This document shows positions 26,057 through 35,613 of a stretch of DNA of 64,000 nucleotides, piece by piece (position 1 is the stretch's first letter; each line of letters starts with the position of its first letter). The DNA lies in NCBI GenBank assembly GCA_036013055.1, contig DASCQM010000012.1, positions 203,630 through 267,629 of the forward strand. The letters run 5' to 3'. This DNA is from SHYR01 sp036013055 (GTDB taxonomy: Bacteria > Chloroflexota > Dehalococcoidia > UBA2979). Position numbers and translations under genes: made by a program. The notes below the pieces were generated by a model. That model made no database searches. It saw only the letters and a list, made by a program, of their open reading frames with translations, and was not told the origin of the DNA.

Positions 26057-27220
26057 ATGACCGCGCAACCGCTCGACGCGGAAGTCGCGGTGATCGGTGC
26101 AGGCGCCGTCGGACTCGCGGTCGCCCAGCGGCTGGCGCAACGGCGCTCGGTCGTCGTGATCGAGCGACACGAGAGCTTCGGCCGCGAGACCAGCTCCCAC
26201 AACAGCCAGGTCGTACACGGCGGGATGTTCTATCCGACGGGCTCGCTGAAGCATCTGCTCTGCGTCGAAGGCAACCGCCTGCTGCACGAATGGGCCGCTA
26301 GCCACGGCGTGACGATGCTGCGCGGGGGCAAGTTGATCGTCGCCGTCGAGGACAGCGAGGTGCCGGGCCTCGATGCGGTGATGGCGCAGGCCGACGCGAA
26401 TGATGTGCCCGGCATGGTGCGGCTCAGCGGCACGCAGGTGCGCTCGCTGGAGCCCGCTGTGCCTGCCGTCGCTGGGCTGCTCTCGGAGACGACCGGCGTC
26501 GTGGACGCGATCGGCTATGTGCGGTCGCTTGAGTCAGCGGCCCGCGAGGCCGACGCCCTCTTCGCCTACCGCCACGAACTGCGCGAGGTCGAGCGCGTCG
26601 AGGGCGGCTTCCGGCTGACGCTCGTCGATGCCGACGGCGAGCGCAGCGATCTGCGCTGCGCCGCGCTGGTGAACAGCGCCGGGCACGGCGCACCGGCACT
26701 CGCGAGCGCGCTCGGCTACCCGCTCGACGGCAACGACGACGTGCCGAGGATGCGGCAGGGGGTGAACCGCGGGCGCTACTACGACATCGTAGGTGGGCCG
26801 ATCGCGGGCAAGATCGCGCGCCCTGTCTATCCGGTGCCGGCGAGCGGCGGGGACATGCCCGAACACATGCGTACAGCCGGCGGGTTGGGCACGCACATCA
26901 CCGTCGACACGGATGGCGTCGTCCGGCTCGGCCCCGACACCGAGTGGCTGGCCGACGACGCGACGCTCGACTACCGCGCGGACGACGAGCGTCGCGCCGA
27001 GTTCCTCGCCGCGGGCCGGCGGCTGCTGCCGCAGCTGCAGGACGCGGACATCGCGCCGGGGCAGGTGGGATACCGCCCGAAGCTCCAGCGCGCCGGCGAG
27101 GAGCCCGCGGACTTCCTCGTCTGGCACGACCGCGGCTACGTACATCTCGGCGGCATTGAGTCGCCGGGCCTCACGTCGTCGCTCGCGATCGCGGGGCGGG
27201 TCGACGAGGCGCTCACGTAG
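26057..27220 (+). CDS. FAD-dependent oxidoreductase, L-2-hydroxyglutarate oxidase-like
   Basis: 387 residues of the DAO superfamily. The FAD-binding motif is AVIGAGAVGLAVAQRLAQ (residues about 10-27), with VVVIERHESFGRETSSHNSQ and VVHGGMFYPTGSLKHLLC close to LhgO/YgaF-type enzymes that oxidise L-2-hydroxyglutarate. The second half has VYPVPASGGDMPEHM and HLGGIESPGLTSSLAIAG, the C-terminal FAD contact. ATG 26057 is used; an earlier frame would overlap the divergent CoA-transferase promoter. Its last 69 bp are duplicated downstream at 27622-27690. Confidence 0.88.
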   Translation: MTAQPLDAEVAVIGAGAVGLAVAQRLAQRRSVVVIERHESFGRETSSHNSQVVHGGMFYPTGSLKHLLCVEGNRLLHEWAASHGVTMLRGGKLIVAVEDSEVPGLDAVMAQADANDVPGMVRLSGTQVRSLEPAVPAVAGLLSETTGVVDAIGYVRSLESAAREADALFAYRHELREVERVEGGFRLTLVDADGERSDLRCAALVNSAGHGAPALASALGYPLDGNDDVPRMRQGVNRGRYYDIVGGPIAGKIARPVYPVPASGGDMPEHMRTAGGLGTHITVDTDGVVRLGPDTEWLADDATLDYRADDERRAEFLAAGRRLLPQLQDADIAPGQVGYRPKLQRAGEEPADFLVWHDRGYVHLGGIESPGLTSSLAIAGRVDEALT

Positions 27221-27310
27221 CCGGCGTCGCTGTTCCGTCGGACGGTCGCGTCGTAGATTGTTGGCTGGTCAGAACTGCCTGATCAGACTCAGCAGCGGAG
27301 GGGAAGCCAC

Positions 27311-27607
27311 ATGGCATACATCGATCCGACCGACTCATCGCCGGCGAACTACAAGACGATCTTCGAGGACGACGGCGTGCGCGTACTTGAGATGACCCTC
27401 AGCGCGGGCGAGTCGGACAACGAGCACTCACACCCGGAGATGACGGCGTACTTCACCAGCGGCGGTCGTGTGCGCGTCTACGAGGATGGCGAGGCCACGG
27501 AGATGGACATCGCGGACGGATTCGTGATGCACCACGCCGAGTGGACGCACCGGGTCGAGAACATCGGCGACACCGACATCCACGGGGTGATCTTCGAGCC
27601 GAAGTAG
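27311..27607 (+). CDS. Cupin-domain protein (copy 1 of tandem pair)
   Basis: A 98-residue single cupin barrel. Motif 1 contains the metal-binding HxH in NEHSHPEMTAYF, and motif 2 has the third His in WTHRVENIGD. The strong ribosome site GGAGGGG lies 8 nt before the ATG. No catalytic assignment is possible; small cupins of this kind may be oxygenases, isomerases or sensors. Compared with copy 2 at 27767, the residue after HSHP differs (EM here, DE there), so the acidic metal-ligand position may be shifted. It follows the LhgO-like oxidoreductase by 90 bp. Confidence 0.85.
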   Translation: MAYIDPTDSSPANYKTIFEDDGVRVLEMTLSAGESDNEHSHPEMTAYFTSGGRVRVYEDGEATEMDIADGFVMHHAEWTHRVENIGDTDIHGVIFEPK

Positions 27608-27621
27608 CGCCGCGCCGCTGC

Positions 27622-27690
27622 GACATCGAGTCGGCGGGACTGGCAGCGTTACTGGCGTTCGCGGCGCGAGTAGACGAAGCGATCATGTAA
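27622..27690 (+). pseudogene. Remnant of the oxidoreductase C-terminus left by the tandem duplication
   Basis: In the frame of the duplicated oxidoreductase these 23 codons read DIESAGLAALLAFAARVDEA plus two residues and a stop. The true gene ends GIESPGLTSSLAIAGRVDEA plus two residues and a stop. There are no indels and the frame is open, but it has no start or ribosome site. It is a non-functional footprint of the duplication that created the second cupin gene. Confidence 0.8.
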
Positions 27691-27766
27691 CAGAGGTCGC
27701 TGTTCATCGAATCGATCGCGACGTACATTACTGCCTCGTCAGATTCAGCAGTGGAGGGGAAACCAC

Positions 27767-28063
27767 ATGGCATACATCGACCCAACCGACTCATCGCCGG
27801 ACAACTACAAGGTGATTCTTGAGGACGACGACGTTCGCGTTCTCGAGATGACCGTGAAGGCCGGCGAGTCCGACAACGAGCACTCGCACCCGGACGAGGT
27901 CGCGTATTTCATCACCGGAGGCAAGGTGCGAATTCACGAGGGCGGCGAGGCCGCAGAGATGGAAATTCCGGACGGATTCGCGATGCACCACCCGGAGTGG
28001 ACGCACCGTGTCGAGAATATCGGCGACACCGAAATCCACGCCATTGTCTTCGAGCCGAAGTAG
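27767..28063 (+). CDS. Cupin-domain protein (copy 2 of tandem pair)
   Basis: 98 residues, colinear with copy 1 without gaps. Motif 1 is NEHSHPDEVAYFITGGKV and motif 2 is HHPEWTHRVENIGD. Third positions differ often and some internal residues have changed (more Lys, Ile and Val here), while both metal-binding motifs are kept, suggesting selection on both copies. GGAGGGG precedes the ATG as in copy 1. A 37-codon membrane-peptide gene follows 20 bp after the stop. Confidence 0.85.
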   Translation: MAYIDPTDSSPDNYKVILEDDDVRVLEMTVKAGESDNEHSHPDEVAYFITGGKVRIHEGGEAAEMEIPDGFAMHHPEWTHRVENIGDTEIHAIVFEPK

Positions 28064-28083
28064 CACGTCGTAGCAATCGTCCG

Positions 28084-28197
28084 ATGAACCTGCTGGAAGA
28101 CCCGGGGCGCTTCTACTGGAAGTGGATCGCGATCGCGGTCGCACTGCTGGTCGTCTACGCGATCGAGCGGTCGCTCCGCACCGGTGCGCTGATCTAG
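28084..28197 (+). CDS. Small single-span membrane protein (37 aa)
   Basis: MNLLEDPGRFYWK is followed by a single hydrophobic segment (WIAIAVALLVVYAIE) and a short basic end (RSLRTGALI). This is the layout of a small membrane protein with one helix. It lies 20 bp after the second cupin gene and 32 bp before a terminator hairpin, so it would be the last gene of that unit. No clear ribosome site is visible. Function unknown. Confidence 0.5.
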   Translation: MNLLEDPGRFYWKWIAIAVALLVVYAIERSLRTGALI

Positions 28198-28229
28198 GCG
28201 ATCTCCGGCGATTCACGCGCGAAACAACT

Positions 28230-28263
28230 GAAGACGGCCGCCGCTTATGCAGCGGCCGTCTTC
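28230..28263 (+). terminator. Intrinsic terminator hairpin
   Basis: Arms GAAGACGGCCGC (28230-28241) and GCGGCCGTCTTC (28252-28263) pair over 12 bp around a 10-nt loop. It follows the small membrane-protein gene and ends the cupin transcription unit. The downstream T-run is short. Confidence 0.75.
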
Positions 28264-28399
28264 TCTGCCCGATACGTCCTCCGGGCGATGCCTGAACGGC
28301 ATGTGACCGGGACGGGACCTTCGTCGCGTTCCCAAAATCGCGTCCGCGTGGCTAGAATGGCGCGCCAGCGAGACCAGCATCAGCACAGAGGAGGCACGT

Positions 28400-28912
28400 A
28401 TGGCAGTCGAGAGGTTCCCGGTCGAAGCCGGGCACATCATCCTGTTCGCCCGCGCGGTGGGCGACAAGAATCCGATCTATTACGACGAAGAGGCGGCGAA
28501 GCAGACCGAGCCGGGCGGCATCATCGCCCCGCCGACCTTCGTGCAGTCGGGCGCGCAGTTCGACGCCGACTACGGGCTGCGCCCGAAGATCGGCGAGCGC
28601 TGGTTCGGCTCCGGCGAGAATCCGAGCGGCAGCAACGCGCCGGCACCCGAGGGCGGCGACAAGCCGCGCGGTGGTGGCGGTGGCGGCACCGGCCTGCACG
28701 CCGAGCAGCACTACGAGTACCACCGCCACCTGAAGCCCGGCGATGTGCTCAGCTCAACATCGAAGCCCGGCAAGACGTGGGAACGCGAGGGTCGGCGAGC
28801 CGGCAAGCTGAAGTTCTCCGAGTCGATCACGGAGTATCGCGACCAGAACGGTGAGTTGGTGATCACGGCCCGTTCCGTGGGCGTCCAGACCGAGCGCGTG
28901 GTGGAGCAATAG
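28400..28912 (+). CDS. MaoC/FAS1-like hotdog dehydratase subunit A
   Basis: 170 residues with the N-terminal MaoC dehydratase (FAS1_DH-like) hotdog fold: VEAGHIILFARAVGDKNPIY, IIAPPTFVQSG, HYEYHRHLKPGDVLSSTSK, LVITARSVGVQ. It carries a 35-residue Gly/Pro-rich insert (GSNAPAPEGGDKP then six Gly) between the first hotdog strands and HAEQHYEYH. Such subunits pair with a second hotdog protein to hydrate enoyl-CoA (HadAB/HtdX logic). The partner gene starts 7 bp downstream. GGAGG is well placed before the ATG. Confidence 0.87.
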   Translation: MAVERFPVEAGHIILFARAVGDKNPIYYDEEAAKQTEPGGIIAPPTFVQSGAQFDADYGLRPKIGERWFGSGENPSGSNAPAPEGGDKPRGGGGGGTGLHAEQHYEYHRHLKPGDVLSSTSKPGKTWEREGRRAGKLKFSESITEYRDQNGELVITARSVGVQTERVVEQ

Positions 28913-28919
28913 GGGGCGA

Positions 28920-29345
28920 ATGATGGCACTGAAGGCAAGCGACCTGAGCGTCGGCGACGAGCACGAAGAGGTGGTCGTCGAGGACCTGAGTCGCACACAG
29001 ATCGTGCAGTACGCGGGCGCCTCTGGCGATTACAACCCGTTGCACACGGACGAGAAGTTCGCGGTGGAGGCCGGCGGCTACCCGACGGCATTCGCTCACG
29101 GCATGCTGAGCATGGGCCTGACCGGCACGATGCTCACGAACTATGTCGGCGACGGCCGCCTCACGAAGTTTGGCGTGCGTTTCTCGCGCCAGGTCTTCCC
29201 CGGCGCGACGTTGACCGCGAAGGCGACCGTTGACGCGGTTCGCGAGGAGGGTGGCGAGCACTTCGTCGACCTCATGCTCTCGACGACCAACCAGGACGGC
29301 GAAGAGGTGGTGCAGGGCAGCGCGACGGCACGCGTCGACGCCTAG
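28920..29345 (+). CDS. MaoC family hotdog dehydratase subunit B
   Basis: 141 residues with the hydratase-2 motif YAGASGDYNPLHTDEKFA, in which the catalytic Asp and His are spaced as in (R)-specific enoyl-CoA hydratases. It also has AFAHGMLSMGLTGTML and VRFSRQVFPGATLTAKA. It carries the active-site residues that the preceding subunit lacks, so a heterodimer is expected. The reaction is hydration of 2-enoyl-CoA, or dehydration of the 3-hydroxyacyl-CoA. AGGGGG lies just before the ATG. A strong terminator follows. Confidence 0.9.
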   Translation: MMALKASDLSVGDEHEEVVVEDLSRTQIVQYAGASGDYNPLHTDEKFAVEAGGYPTAFAHGMLSMGLTGTMLTNYVGDGRLTKFGVRFSRQVFPGATLTAKATVDAVREEGGEHFVDLMLSTTNQDGEEVVQGSATARVDA

Positions 29346-29363
29346 ACCACGTTCGCAAGATTG

Positions 29364-29397
29364 AAGCAGCAGGGCACCGCAAGGTGCCCTGCTGCTT
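29364..29397 (+). terminator. Terminator hairpin after the hotdog pair
   Basis: A perfect 15-bp stem, AAGCAGCAGGGCACC with GGTGCCCTGCTGCTT, around a GCAA tetraloop (29379-29382). It lies 18 bp after the hotdog subunit B stop. The T-run after the stem is weak. Confidence 0.8.
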
Positions 29398-29438
29398 GTC
29401 CGGTGCTGCGCGCTGGCTGCGTGCCATAGACTCGATCC

Positions 29439-30584
29439 GTGAGCGATCCGCACTCTGAACCAACCCTCGATCCGCCGCTGACCGAGGTCGAGGCGTGGCT
29501 CTATGAGCACGCCGCGCCGGAGCGTCTCGACTCCGGCCGCGCGATCTACGAGCTGATGCCGAGCCAGAGCAACCGCCAGCTCAGCTTCGTCTACCGGCCC
29601 TACAGCGCGACGAGTGAGGCGCACTGGTCAGACGCCGCCCGCATCGCCGACTACGCCGCCGCCGTGCCGGAGGGTGCGTCTCGCGTGCTCGATATCGGTC
29701 CCGGCGACGGCTGGCCCTCGCTGCCGCTCGCCGCGGTACGGCCGGAGATCGACGTGATCGGCGTCGACCCCTCGCCGCTGCGCACGCGCGTAAGCAGCGG
29801 CAATGCGGCGCGACTGGAGATCGCGAACGCGCGCTTCGCGACCGCCGACGGGGCGCGGTTGCCGTTCGTCGATGGCACGTTCGACGCCGTCGTCGCCGCG
29901 AGCTCGCTTGAGGAGGCGGCAGAGCCGAGCGTGCTCTTCAGCGAGATCGCGCGCGTGCTGCGACCGGGCGGCGTGCTGCGCGTCTCCTACCAGAACTGGA
30001 CGCTTGAAACGCCCCAGTTCGAGACGGTGCAGCTCTGGGCCGGGCGCGACGCGGTTGGTCGCGGGCACGGCGGTTCCGGTGAGGGCGGAGTCGGTCAAGG
30101 TGCGACAGGGCGCGGCGAACCGGTGCTGCTCTACACGTACTCGCGGCGCGTGCGCGAGCCGGCGGTGGAGCGCCGCTACACCCTCGTGCTGCCGGCCAGC
30201 GAGGCGGCGAAGCGCATCCACGACGACGCGCTGATGACGGCGGCGCAGGCGCCTCGGGCCTACGGCGAAACGCTGCTCGAGGGGCCGTGGGCGGCGCTGG
30301 GCGTGCCGCTGCTCAAGCACCTCGCGCCGCTCGCATTGCGCAGCACGGTCGTCGAACTGCGGCGCTGGACTACGGGCTGGCTGATCGAGTCGCTACGCGC
30401 GGCCGGATTCGCCGACGTGCGTGGAACCGCGCACCCGGGCGAGCTGGCGCGACACGTCGCACGCGATCTGCTCGCGAACGCCGGCGTCGACGCGGTCGCG
30501 GCGCGATTCGAGCAGGAGGCGGCCGCGATCGGGCGTTCCGCGCTGGAGCAGGCGGGTGACGAGATGGTAGTCGCCGTCCGCTGA
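29439..30584 (+). CDS. Class I SAM-dependent methyltransferase (UbiE/methyltransferase_11-like)
   Basis: 381 residues. The SAM-binding core is in the first half: RVLDIGPGDGWPSLPLA (motif I), VIGVDPSPLRTRV, ARLPFVDGTFDAVVAASSLE and IARVLRPGGVLRVSYQNW. A Gly-rich spacer (GGSGEGGVGQGATGRGE) separates it from a C-terminal half with no recognised family (YSRRVREPAVERRYTLVLPA, LKHLAPLALRSTVVELRRW). A GTG start is used at 29439. It stands alone between the hotdog pair terminator and an MFS gene; the substrate is unknown. Confidence 0.85.
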   Translation: MSDPHSEPTLDPPLTEVEAWLYEHAAPERLDSGRAIYELMPSQSNRQLSFVYRPYSATSEAHWSDAARIADYAAAVPEGASRVLDIGPGDGWPSLPLAAVRPEIDVIGVDPSPLRTRVSSGNAARLEIANARFATADGARLPFVDGTFDAVVAASSLEEAAEPSVLFSEIARVLRPGGVLRVSYQNWTLETPQFETVQLWAGRDAVGRGHGGSGEGGVGQGATGRGEPVLLYTYSRRVREPAVERRYTLVLPASEAAKRIHDDALMTAAQAPRAYGETLLEGPWAALGVPLLKHLAPLALRSTVVELRRWTTGWLIESLRAAGFADVRGTAHPGELARHVARDLLANAGVDAVAARFEQEAAAIGRSALEQAGDEMVVAVR

Positions 30585-30657
30585 CGCCGGTGGCGGCTCG
30601 AGACCGCTGTGAGCGGGATCGCTCGCTGCCGCGCGTCGGTCATGCATGCTTACCGCC

Positions 30658-31911
<1,254 letters not shown>

Positions 31912-32004
31912 TCGCGGCCCCCCGACGGCACGCGACCGACCTCAGCAGCCCTCGCGGGGCGCGGTCTTGTATGATTCCGACCGCGGAGACTATCGGGAGC
32001 GACG

Positions 32005-34470
32005 ATGACAGGACCACTGGACGACCTACGCGTAATCGACCTCAGCACCACGCAGGCGGGCTCAGTCGCCACGATGGTGCTCGCCGACTTCGGTGCAGAC
32101 GTGATCAAGGTCGAACCACCTGAGGGTGACCCAATTCGGGAGCATGCCGCCGCGCCGATGTGGCTGCGCGGCAAGCGCAGCGCCACGCTCGACCTGACGT
32201 CGGACGAGGGCCGCGCGCACCTGCACACGCTCGTTGCCGGTGCGGACGTCGTGATGGCGTCCTACGTACCGGGGACCGCCGCCGAGCAGGGCGCCGACTA
32301 CGAGACGCTCTCCGCGCTCAACCCGGCGCTCGTCTACTGCTCGATCACCGGCTTCGGTCCGACCGGCCCCTATGCGCAATACCCGGCGGACGACCGCATC
32401 GTTGCAGCGAAGGCCGGACGCATGCTCGGGCTCGCAGGGCTGCCGACGCGCGATGGCCCGGCCTTCGCTGCGGTGCAGGTCTCCTCACACGCCGCCTCGC
32501 AGGCGGCTGTGCAGGGTGTGATCGCCGCGCTGATGGCACGTCAGCAGCTCGGCCGCGGCCAGCTCGTCGAGACGAGCCTGCTGCAGGGACTGATGCCGTA
32601 CGACATGCGCGTATTGATGTACACGCAGCTCTCCCGCGTGGACCCGAAGATGTTCCCGCCGGTCGACGCGCTGACCGCGCGCGGCGGCATGATGCCGACG
32701 CTCAACTACCACCCCGTGCAGACGCAGGACGGAAGCTGGATCCAGCTCGGAAACCTGCTACAGCATCTCTTTGAGGCCTACCTTACGGCAGCCGATCTCG
32801 TCGACATCTTCGCCGATGAGCGCTACATGGGCGCTCGCCCGACGTGGTCGGAGGAGGCGATCGAGGAGCTACGCGACCGCATGCTGCGTCGTATGCAGGA
32901 GCAGGACGCCGGCGCGTGGATGCAGGCCTTCCTCGAGAATGGTTCCGTCGCGGCGACGAAGTTTGTCAGCACGCAGGAAGCGCTCGACGACCCCGACCTC
33001 GTGCTGAACGGGCACGTGCTCGACGTCGAGCACCCGCGGCTCGGCAGCATGCGCCAGATCGGGCCGATCGCGCGCATGACCGGCACGCCGGCAGTGCCGG
33101 TACGCCCGGAGCCGCAGCTCGGCGAACACACCGACGAACTGCTCGCCGAGTCACCGCGACCGGCATGGCAGTCCTCAAACGGCGCTGGCCCCGCGCCACG
33201 CCACGCGCTTGAGGGCATCACCGTGCTTGAGTTCGCGACGATCATCGCGACGCCGCTCGGCACGTCGTTCCTCGGCGACCTCGGCGCGCGCGTGATCAAG
33301 GTCGAGCCGCCCGGGGGCGACCCGTGGCGCACGATGGGCGTCGGCGGTGCCGCCGGTATCGGCGCGGCCAAGACGAACGTCAGCAAGGAGAGCATCTGCC
33401 TCAACCTGCGTGACGAAGCCGGCCAGGAGGTCGTGCACCGTCTGATCGCGGAGGCGGACATCATCATTCACAACTACCGTCCGGGCGTGCCGGCGCGGCT
33501 GGGCATCGACTACGAGTCGGCGAAGGCGATCAAGCCGGACATCGTCTACCTCGCCGTCAACGGCTACGGACCCGAGGGCCCCGGCGCGCACCGACCCTCC
33601 ACGCACCCGATCGCGGGCGCGGCGACCGGTGGCGCGCTCTTCCAGGCCGGCGCCGCGATGCCGCCGGGCTTCAGCGACGACGTCGGCGAACTGCGCGAGG
33701 CCGCCCGATGGCTGATGCGCGCCAACGAGGTGAACCCGGACCCGAACACGTCGATGGCGGTCGGTTCCGCCGCGCTGCTCGGGCTCTACGCGCGTCAGCG
33801 CAGCGGCGAGGGCCAGGAGATGTTTGTCGACATGCTCGGCGCGAACGCCTACGCGAACGGCGACGACTTCCTCTCGTACGAGGGGAAGCAGCCGCGCGCC
33901 GCACTCGACGCTGACATCCTCGGCACGGGCGCGCTCAACCGGCTCTACGCGGCGCGCGATAGCTGGGTGCTGCTGGTGGTCAACAACGAGCAGCAGTGGC
34001 GCGCGCTCTGCGAGACGATCCCGCGTAGCGACCTCGCGGCCGACCCGCGCTTCGCCACGGCGGAGGCGCGCGGCGAGCACGACGGCGAGCTGGCCGAGGA
34101 GCTGAGCGATCTCTTCGCGGCGCAGGGTGCTGCTGAGTGGGAGCAACTCCTGATCGCGGCGGGCGTTGGCTGCGTGCAGGCCGACTCGACCTCGCTGGGC
34201 GAGTTCTGGACCGACAACGAGCACGTGACCGTGAACGGCTTCAACCCGTTCGTCGACCACGCGCTCTACGGGACGATCCGACGTCACGGCCCGACGGTCT
34301 CACTGGACACCACTCCGGGCCGCTACGGGCCGGGCTGCATGGCGGGAGACCACACGGATGTGATCCTTGCCGAGCTTGGCTACGACGAAACGTCGATCGC
34401 GGCGCTCCGCGAGTCGGGGATCGCGTGGTCCGATCAGTTCGTGCCGCTGGCGGTCGCAGCGGGGGACTAG
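32005..34470 (+). CDS. Double-length CaiB/BaiF CoA-transferase (two fused domains)
   Basis: 821 residues made of two complete family III CoA-transferase units. Unit 1 covers about residues 1-385 (LDDLRVIDLSTTQAGSVATM, FGADVIKVEPPEGDP, GKRSATLDLTSDEG, YCSITGFGPTGPYAQYP). Unit 2 covers about 400-821 (LEGITVLEFATIIATPLGTS, LGARVIKVEPPGGDPWRT, ADIIIHNYRPGVPARLG, LAVNGYGPEGPGAHR). Normal members are near 400 residues and form interlocked dimers, so this fusion may build the dimer in one chain. The two halves are clearly diverged. GGGAGC precedes the ATG. A similar arrangement as two separate overlapping genes occurs at 59564-62043. Confidence 0.9.
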   Translation: MTGPLDDLRVIDLSTTQAGSVATMVLADFGADVIKVEPPEGDPIREHAAAPMWLRGKRSATLDLTSDEGRAHLHTLVAGADVVMASYVPGTAAEQGADYETLSALNPALVYCSITGFGPTGPYAQYPADDRIVAAKAGRMLGLAGLPTRDGPAFAAVQVSSHAASQAAVQGVIAALMARQQLGRGQLVETSLLQGLMPYDMRVLMYTQLSRVDPKMFPPVDALTARGGMMPTLNYHPVQTQDGSWIQLGNLLQHLFEAYLTAADLVDIFADERYMGARPTWSEEAIEELRDRMLRRMQEQDAGAWMQAFLENGSVAATKFVSTQEALDDPDLVLNGHVLDVEHPRLGSMRQIGPIARMTGTPAVPVRPEPQLGEHTDELLAESPRPAWQSSNGAGPAPRHALEGITVLEFATIIATPLGTSFLGDLGARVIKVEPPGGDPWRTMGVGGAAGIGAAKTNVSKESICLNLRDEAGQEVVHRLIAEADIIIHNYRPGVPARLGIDYESAKAIKPDIVYLAVNGYGPEGPGAHRPSTHPIAGAATGGALFQAGAAMPPGFSDDVGELREAARWLMRANEVNPDPNTSMAVGSAALLGLYARQRSGEGQEMFVDMLGANAYANGDDFLSYEGKQPRAALDADILGTGALNRLYAARDSWVLLVVNNEQQWRALCETIPRSDLAADPRFATAEARGEHDGELAEELSDLFAAQGAAEWEQLLIAAGVGCVQADSTSLGEFWTDNEHVTVNGFNPFVDHALYGTIRRHGPTVSLDTTPGRYGPGCMAGDHTDVILAELGYDETSIAALRESGIAWSDQFVPLAVAAGD

Positions 34471-34575
34471 CTCCGAGGTTGCTCTGAGGCCGTCAGTCAC
34501 AAGCGCGGTACGTCAGTTCGCACCGCGCCCTTTGGCGCACGTCGCAGGCATGTGCAGTAGCGGGCAGCGTCCGCT

Positions 34576-35529
34576 CTAGAGCGTCGCCGCGAGGAACGTC
34601 TGCAGTTCGCTCGCGAAGTCCTTCGGGTTGTCGCCCTGCACGCGGTGTCCCGCGCCCGGGATCTCGACCATGCGGCAGTCCGGCATCGCCTCGACGACGG
34701 CCTCGGCAGACTCCTTCGCCAGCACGTTGCTGATGCCACCGCGCATCAGCAACGTCGGCACCTTGATTGACTTCAGGTCGCCCCACATTGCGTCGGCGCG
34801 CTGCTCGCGGGCGACCTTCATCTCGTCCTCGCTGAGCGTGCTGACATCGGTTGAGCGGCGGCCGCGCGAGTCCTGCTTCCACGTCCACTTGCCGTCCTCG
34901 GTGGGCTTCAGGCTGTGCAGCAGGCTGTACTCGAGGTGGGCCCGCGCGCGATGCGGCACCATGCGCTGCGCGCGGTCGAGGAAGTCCTCGAAGCTGTCCA
35001 TCGTCTCTGTGTCGTGGCGGAACTGCTCCATCTCCACGATGCCTTGCCGCATCGTCTCCGGCGCGATGTCGATGATGCAGAGCGCGTTCAGCCGGTCCTG
35101 GTGCTTCGCCGCGTAGCGGATCGAATTCATCCCGCCCATCGACATCCCGGCGAGCGTGAACTTGTCGAAGCCGAGGTGGTCGATGAAGTCGACGGTGTCC
35201 TGCGCCATCAGGTCGCTGTTGTCTTCGCCGAACTTGTCGTCGGCGGTCCAACCGGAGTCGCCGTGGCCTCGCTGGTCGGGGGCGACGATGTGGTACTGGT
35301 CGCGCAGCAGCAGCACCGCCATGTCCCACGTGTGCGCGGTCAGTGAGCCGCCATGCAACAGCACGAGGTCGGGCAGATGCTCGTTGCCCCAATCGACGTA
35401 GTGGAAGTCGATGCCGTTGATCTGCGCCGTGTGCTCGGTCGGCAGCACGTACTCAGAGGCACCGAGGTCGATCGCCTCCGCGCACGCCTGCATCTGTGGG
35501 GTGTAGTCAGTCGAGAGTGGATCGGGCAT
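34576..35529 (-). CDS. Alpha/beta hydrolase
   Basis: 317 residues. Oxyanion-hole region LVLLHGGSLTAHTWDM, PDQRGHGDSGW, nucleophile elbow LAGMSMGGMNSIRYAA (Ser), late acidic region VPTLLMRGGISNVLAKE and the catalytic His in IPGAGHRVQGDNP. It is probably an esterase, or a C-C or lactone hydrolase in a catabolic route. AGGAGA lies upstream of the ATG. Convergent with the fused CoA-transferase gene. Confidence 0.9.
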   Translation of the reverse strand: MPDPLSTDYTPQMQACAEAIDLGASEYVLPTEHTAQINGIDFHYVDWGNEHLPDLVLLHGGSLTAHTWDMAVLLLRDQYHIVAPDQRGHGDSGWTADDKFGEDNSDLMAQDTVDFIDHLGFDKFTLAGMSMGGMNSIRYAAKHQDRLNALCIIDIAPETMRQGIVEMEQFRHDTETMDSFEDFLDRAQRMVPHRARAHLEYSLLHSLKPTEDGKWTWKQDSRGRRSTDVSTLSEDEMKVAREQRADAMWGDLKSIKVPTLLMRGGISNVLAKESAEAVVEAMPDCRMVEIPGAGHRVQGDNPKDFASELQTFLAATL

Positions 35530-35613
35530 ATCGAGGTCTCCTTGTCGCTGCCGTGTCGGTCCGCGCGCGGGCAGGATACCGCGTTCGGCAGGCGACGGAG
35601 CATCGCGCGACGA

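Larger units (their letters stand above)
27152..28063 (+). repeat. Tandem duplication: oxidoreductase 3' end + leader + cupin gene
   Basis: Copy 1 is 27152-27607 and copy 2 is 27622-28063. The last 23 codons of the oxidoreductase (27152-27220) align without gaps to 27622-27690. The leaders ahead of both cupin genes also match (CAGCAGCGGAGGGGAAGCCAC against CAGCAGTGGAGGGGAAACCAC, differing at a few bases), and so do the two cupin genes. The offset is 470 bp at the left end and 456 bp at the cupins, so about 14 bp was lost or gained. Substitutions are spread throughout, so the event is not recent. Confidence 0.85.

Noticed and set aside
33175..34287. A 370-codon minus-strand open frame
   Set aside because: Antisense to the second half of the fused CoA-transferase; no recognisable sequence.
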